From Gnetum montanum (lineage: Eukaryota; Streptophyta; Gnetopsida; Gnetales; Gnetaceae): 64,000 bases of DNA. Below the pieces are notes generated by a model, which searched no databases, was not told the DNA's origin, and worked only from the letters and a program-made list of their open reading frames with translations. The stretch lies in assembly GCA_015680685.1 (NCBI GenBank), contig MNCI01002991.1, positions 53,973 through 117,972 of the forward strand. The letters run 5' to 3'. The translations under genes and the position numbers were made by a program. This document shows positions 59,403-64,000 of the stretch, piece by piece (the first letter of the stretch is position 1; every line of letters starts with the position of its first letter).

Positions 59403-61589
59403 CCTCCATGACTGAATGAAAACTCGTCCTCGAGTTCTTTACAAAATGTTGGGAAGGTATGGGATTATTGACTTGAATGACACTAATGGCGAATGGGACT
59501 ACATGTGGATGGATCAACATTACAATACATTGCAATATTAGTGTTCATGATTACAAGAGTGAACACTAATTGACATCTAGCCTTATTGGCAGCTGAGAGA
59601 GAAGAGAGAGAGAGAAGATAGAAGAAGAAGAGAAGACGTGTTGCTGGCAATCGCCAAGATTGCGCCTTTCATCATTCATCCATAGCTACGCCATCAATCT
59701 TGTTCCTTGCACGACTGCTTCAACACCAATCCATCCTGAGTGTTTCCTCCAGGTCCAGTCCATTGTTGTATGATTGTCATCTACATACACAACATAGTCA
59801 CATATGAGCAAGCATAAGTAGATCATAATACAGTCAGTACCTTGCCTCAGTCCATTGGCTGAGTTGTGATATGGCTAATACGGATCCTAGAGATATAACA
59901 CTGGTGACTACCCAAGGTGCATGGGATAGGAAAAATTGAAAAAATGGGACCAAGACCCCCATGACTAAGAGTGATCCTCCGGTAGCAATAGAATGGAAAA
60001 AGATAAGGAATGAGAAAGATGAGGAAAAAAGAAACAACGACAACGCCAATAAAAAATGGATGCTAGAGATGGAAATGAAACACAAAATGTTGATTGTGAA
60101 AATGTTTAAGGGAAAGAATTTAACTAATGCACCAAAAAAAAGAATGCTAGTGGGTCCTCCCCAAAGCAAGCTCATGCCCTCGATGCCCTGACAAACCCAC
60201 ATTCAAAGAGTTCGTAGGCCCTGGGAATGTCATTTGGAACCAAGAGTTAAAGACTTCACCACAAGAATTTACCAAAGAGAAAACGATGCATCAACCAAGA
60301 TATAGACTATTGATATAACTGGCAATGAAGTGGGAAATGGAGAAAGAATGATGGAGAGAAGGGAATGGAATGGAGTCCCAAGAACAAGGTGATGTACAGT
60401 CCCTTGTGTATTTATGGTTAATGTGACTAAGTAGATCTCATTCCAAATCTAGCCTTAAACAATCCACATCCAGTATACACTTGGCCAATCCATCCACTTG
60501 AAGTAAGCAAGGATGCTTCCACCAAAGAGTCAACACCATTCCGAGGGAGAAGTAGGAAGCGAGGAAAGAGGACCTTAGTTAGAGGGAACATGTTGGTTTA
60601 GTTCCATAACCAGTGCATGTAGCCCAGATGAGCATTTTGTCTAAGGGGTATGCTTCAAATTCTCACTTTTTCACTTTTTTTTTCTTGAGAACCACACCAT
60701 GCAAAGATGTATTTTTATTTTTATTAACCCAACTTCCTGTTATTAGGGCAATGCCAAAATGGTAGGGAGACTCAAGAAGAAAACATCCAAGCACCCAAGA
60801 GAATGGCCAGCACAAATGCATCAAATCCCTTTGAAGTCACACCCTTTTCAGTCCTTGAGTCCTTCCTTGGTTTGAGAAATGCCCAATCACCAATTTGTTA
60901 AAAATTTTATTATTAAAGAAGGAGACTGTACAGTTCCAAGCCAAGAGAGACCATAGAAATTTATGGATGCATGGACGATGTGGATTCATTGCCTGTCATA
61001 TCAGAAGAACCATACTTTAGTATCAACATTGCAACTCAAAGGTAAAAACCAAACATTAGTAATCAATAGAATACAATCCATACCACCATCATGAGCACTT
61101 ATTTGGTCACGAATTTAATAAACAAACAAAAACAACAAACAACAAGAGAAACAAGAACAGAACGTCACACAAAGAAATTAAAAATTATAAACGATGGTGC
61201 AAAACAAAAACAAGAAAAGTTAAAGAAATTTATAAAATAAAAATGTGTAAAACAAAAACTTAAAAAGGAACTAAGGGCCTCAAATGATTAGCAGAGATGG
61301 CCATCTCCCCCATGACTAAGTTGGAGGGAGGAGATCTGAAATAGCGAGTGTGGGTGTCCTTTTGCAGAGGTGTGATGTGCACTGGCCATTCTAATTTCAT
61401 GGAAGGGTTTAGTCTATTGTATATTGACTAATAGTCTTTTATCAGGGCTCTCAGGTTTGTATATGGTCATGGCTCCTGAAGGAAAGGTTGCATAAATAAT
61501 GTAAGGTCCATCCCACAGTGTTTGAAATTTTGTATGGTGTGGCACATGTGTGGGATTCCATTATAGAACCTTATCTCCTGGTTGGTACT
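59403..61589 (-). other. Element 5 post-pol region with an open hydrophobic env-like frame
   Basis: The frame 60202-59834 (122 codons, minus) is uninterrupted and starts MWVCQGIEGMSLLWGGPTS. It then has two or more strongly hydrophobic Phe/Leu/Ser stretches that could span a membrane. Element 1 (3265-3640) and element 2 (about 23470-22850) contain the same blocks in broken form. Athila elements often carry an env-like frame here, but no signal peptide cleavage site or glycosylation pattern was established, and the frame could be fortuitous. TCATGGGGG (minus) occurs at 59956-59964 and at the pol end, 61307-61315. Confidence 0.5.
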
Positions 61590-64000
61590 TAACCTTTCAA
61601 ATTTTCAAGTCATGACGTTGCTTATTATATGCCTTGTGTAACTCATTTGATGAAAGGGTAGCTAATCGATTTTTGTCTAGCACACTTAAAGTTGCCATCC
61701 TTTGTTTTTGTGCTAGATCAAGATCGAGGTGGAGGTCACAAGCCATTGATAGTGTACAGAGCTCAGTTTGAATCAGGAGCGTTGGAAGTTTTTCGTACAC
61801 TGACTCATAGGGAGAGTAGCCTATAGGGAGTTTCCAAGTGGAGCGAGATGCCCAAAGAGCATCGTTTAGTTTAGTGCTCCAATCTCGCCTATATTTGCTA
61901 ATTGTTCTAGTCAATATTTTAGTGATCTCTCTATTGGTGACCTTAGCTTGTCCATTAGTTTGGGGGTGGTAAGGTGTAGTCCGTTTATGTTCAACCCCTA
62001 AGCATTGCATTAGCTTTCGAAAAGTTGCACCTGTGAAGTGAGTTCCATTATCTGAAATAAGTGCACATGGCATACCAACCCTATTTACGATTTGTTGTTG
62101 CACAAATCGTGCAGTTGTGGATGATGTGCAATCCTTAACAGTAGCTGCTTCAGCCCATTTTTTCAAATAGTCTACAGCAACAACAATGTAAGCTTTTCCA
62201 TTGGACATTGGTGTAATGTGCCCCATAAAGTCTATTCCCCAAATGTCAAAGGGTTCTAATGATTAAATCCATTGTTGCAAACCCTCCATTCTAGCAGTCA
62301 TTCCCCCATCATGTTGACAACGCTCACAAGATCAAACAAATTGATGGGCATCCCAAAATAATGTTGGCCAGTAATATCCTGCAAGTAAGATCTTAATAAC
62401 TGTTCATCTCCCTGCATAGTGACCCCCACAAGGGTCCTCATGAGCATCTTGGAGAACTCTCAGTTGGTCTACTTCGGGTACACACCATCGAACCAAGCCA
62501 TTAGGACACACTTTGTAAAGTTTTCCATTGATCTCCATGAAGTACTTGGCTTTATGAAGAAATTGTTGTTTCTTCCTATAGTCCAGCTCTTGTGGTGTTT
62601 GTTGAGTAAAGAGATAGGTAAGAATGCCACGATACCAATTTTTTTTCATGGTTTGGTTATTCACTACACCATCAAAGAGGGCTTCATCAGGAAAGTGATC
62701 AAACATTACATATTCATCCTCTTTGTTGTCCCAGCGTAACCAAGATAAATGATCTACAACTATGTTCTCGGTGCCTTTTCGATCAACCATTGTTAGATCG
62801 AACTCTTGTAGGATTACCAGCCATCATATAATACGAGGGCTAATCGTTGGCTTGTTCATAAGGAACCTAATTGCACTATGATCTGTGTAGATAAACACTT
62901 TGTAACCTAACACATAGTGCCTAAACTTATCCAGTACGAACACTACAGCCATTAGTTCTTTCTCTATAGTTGTGTAGTTAATTTGTGCATTGGTGATACT
63001 TTGACTTGCACAGTGGATGTAGTAAGGATGTTTTTGATCATCTAGTTGTATAAGTACAGCTCCTAAGGCGTAATTGGATACGTCGATCATGATGTGGAAC
63101 AGTCGGGACTAGTCAGAAGCTTGTAGAATGGGAGTTTCTACCAGCTTTTGTTTTAGAGTTTGGAATGCACGTTCTCATTCCCTAGTCCACTCAAAAGGTA
63201 CGTCCTTCTTGGTTAGTTCTACCAATGGTTTGGCAGTCTTGGAGAAGTTCTCAATGAATCTTCTGAAATAGCCAGTGTGTCCAAGGAATGACTGGATATC
63301 TTTAACAGTTTCTAGTTGGTGGGTGATTCCTTAGATAACCCTAACTTTATCTAGGTCTACCTCTATTCCTGCATGTGAAACCTTATGCCCAAGTACTATA
63401 CTCTCTTGGACCATCAAATGGCTTGTTTGCTAGTTGTGCCTTAGATTGGTTTCTACACATCTTTTTAGCACTTGCTCTAATCAGTCCAAGGCTTGGTCAA
63501 AGCTTGTTTCGTATGTGGAGAAGTCATCCATAAAGACTTCTACTCCATTTCCAATCTACTGTCGGAATATGCTTATAACTAGGCGTTGGAACGTGGCAGG
63601 GGCATTACATAAGCCAAAGGACTGGTGAACGTTCTCTTGGCTTGGTCTTCTGGGGCTATCCATATTTGGTTGTACCCGCTATAGCCATCCAGAAAACTAT
63701 AGTAACGATGCCTTGCTATGGTGTCTAAGACTTGGTCAACGAATGGTAATGGAAAGTGATCTAAAATTTATGCACACCCTCCATTTACCTTCCTTTTTAA
63801 TTACGATTACCAAAGGGCTAACCCATTCGTTATCAGCAATGGGATATATGAACCTAGCCTTAAGAAGCTATTCTAATTTCTCTTTTACTACTTGCTTCAA
63901 TTTTGGGTTCAATCGCCTCTACGGTTGGTTTCGAGGTTTCATGGAGGGGTCAATGTAAATCCTATGTTGGCATATCCTAGGATCTATTCCAGTGATTTCA
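61590..64000 (-). pseudogene. Element 5 pol: RT, RNase H, integrase
   Basis: RT at 64000-63100 in several frames, with EVFMDD near 63540-63525. RNase H at 63090-62740 keeps the first acidic site (IDVSNYALGA), TDHS and the late D in NIVVDHL, so it is the best preserved of the three copies. Integrase: zinc-binding region 62500-62290 with CQHDGGM, the long open frame 62226-61597 with [39 protein letters not shown] (the usual E reads K) and the SPYESVYEKLPTL region, then a frameshift into the C-terminal part. Stops occur in RT and between RNase H and integrase. Confidence 0.88.

Larger units (their letters stand above)
58609..64000 (-). mobile_element. Element 5: Athila-like Ty3/gypsy retrotransposon, 3' part
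   Basis: On minus: RT, RNase H, integrase, post-pol region with an open hydrophobic frame, polypurine tract (59403-59411) and 3' LTR. The 5' part lies beyond the right edge. CACCT at 58604-58608 is the candidate left target site; its partner is outside the window. Confidence 0.92.

Noticed and set aside
1-64000. CRISPR array, bacterial operon or phage-like defence system
   Set aside because: No regularly spaced repeats with unique spacers and no prokaryotic gene organisation; the content is plant genomic.

Overview
The window is plant nuclear DNA, most likely from a large, transposon-rich seed-plant genome. The evidence is one intron-containing gene of a plant-specific coiled-coil family, surrounded by Ty3/gypsy LTR retrotransposons, several LINE lineages and tRNA-derived SINEs. 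There are no prokaryotic features, rRNA, functional tRNA genes or CRISPR arrays. The species cannot be named from the sequence. One 422-bp run of N (41138-41559) and two single N (24198, 24352) are assembly gaps.

Layout. 1-4859: 3' part of an Athila/Tat-like gypsy element (element 1, +). 6210-8020: decayed LINE (E, +). 10833-16293: the only host gene (minus strand, three coding exons, about 797 codons, apparently intact), related to the Arabidopsis USO1-like / BRANCHLESS TRICHOMES coiled-coil family; its first intron carries a SINE with a 14-bp target duplication. 17.6-28.6 kb: an old minus-strand LINE (D2) split by a solo LTR (19562-20509) and by a complete gag-only LTR element (element 2, 20676-27562, target duplication CCTAC). 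28.56-48.6 kb: a second copy of that LINE (D1) split by a chromovirus-like gypsy element (element 4, about 28662-46172, minus). Element 4 is itself split by a complete Athila-like element (element 3, 32974-42636, +, target duplication TTAGG) and by a probable solo LTR inside its 5' LTR. 48.6-53.9 kb: a third LINE relic (C, +) interrupted by a solo LTR (49242-50215, target duplication CCCAT) and by LINE A. 54877-57610: LINE B, a nearly open 5'-truncated copy with a 10-bp target duplication. 58609-64000: Athila-like element 5 (minus), running off the right edge.

Elements 1, 2, 3, 5 and two solo LTRs are one extended family. Their LTRs run from TGATGAG (or a mutated form) to a TCATCA end, and where a binding site is visible it resembles the complement of tRNA-Asp. 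The better-preserved LTRs have GATATCGCG-type palindromes just upstream of a TATA box. A short TCATGGGGG motif recurs at the polypurine tract and at other fixed internal places. Element 2 is the most unusual: it has gag but no pol. Between its post-pol region and 3' LTR it carries an extra, unfamiliar reading frame. About 500 bp upstream of that frame, in the same orientation, is a perfect 22-bp palindrome followed by a TATA sequence, which mimics the LTR promoter layout.

Functionally, only the coiled-coil gene looks like a working host gene. All mobile-element proteins carry stops or frameshifts. Elements 2, 3 and 4 and the LINEs form a clear stratigraphy in which insertion order can be read from target duplications and from split reading frames.
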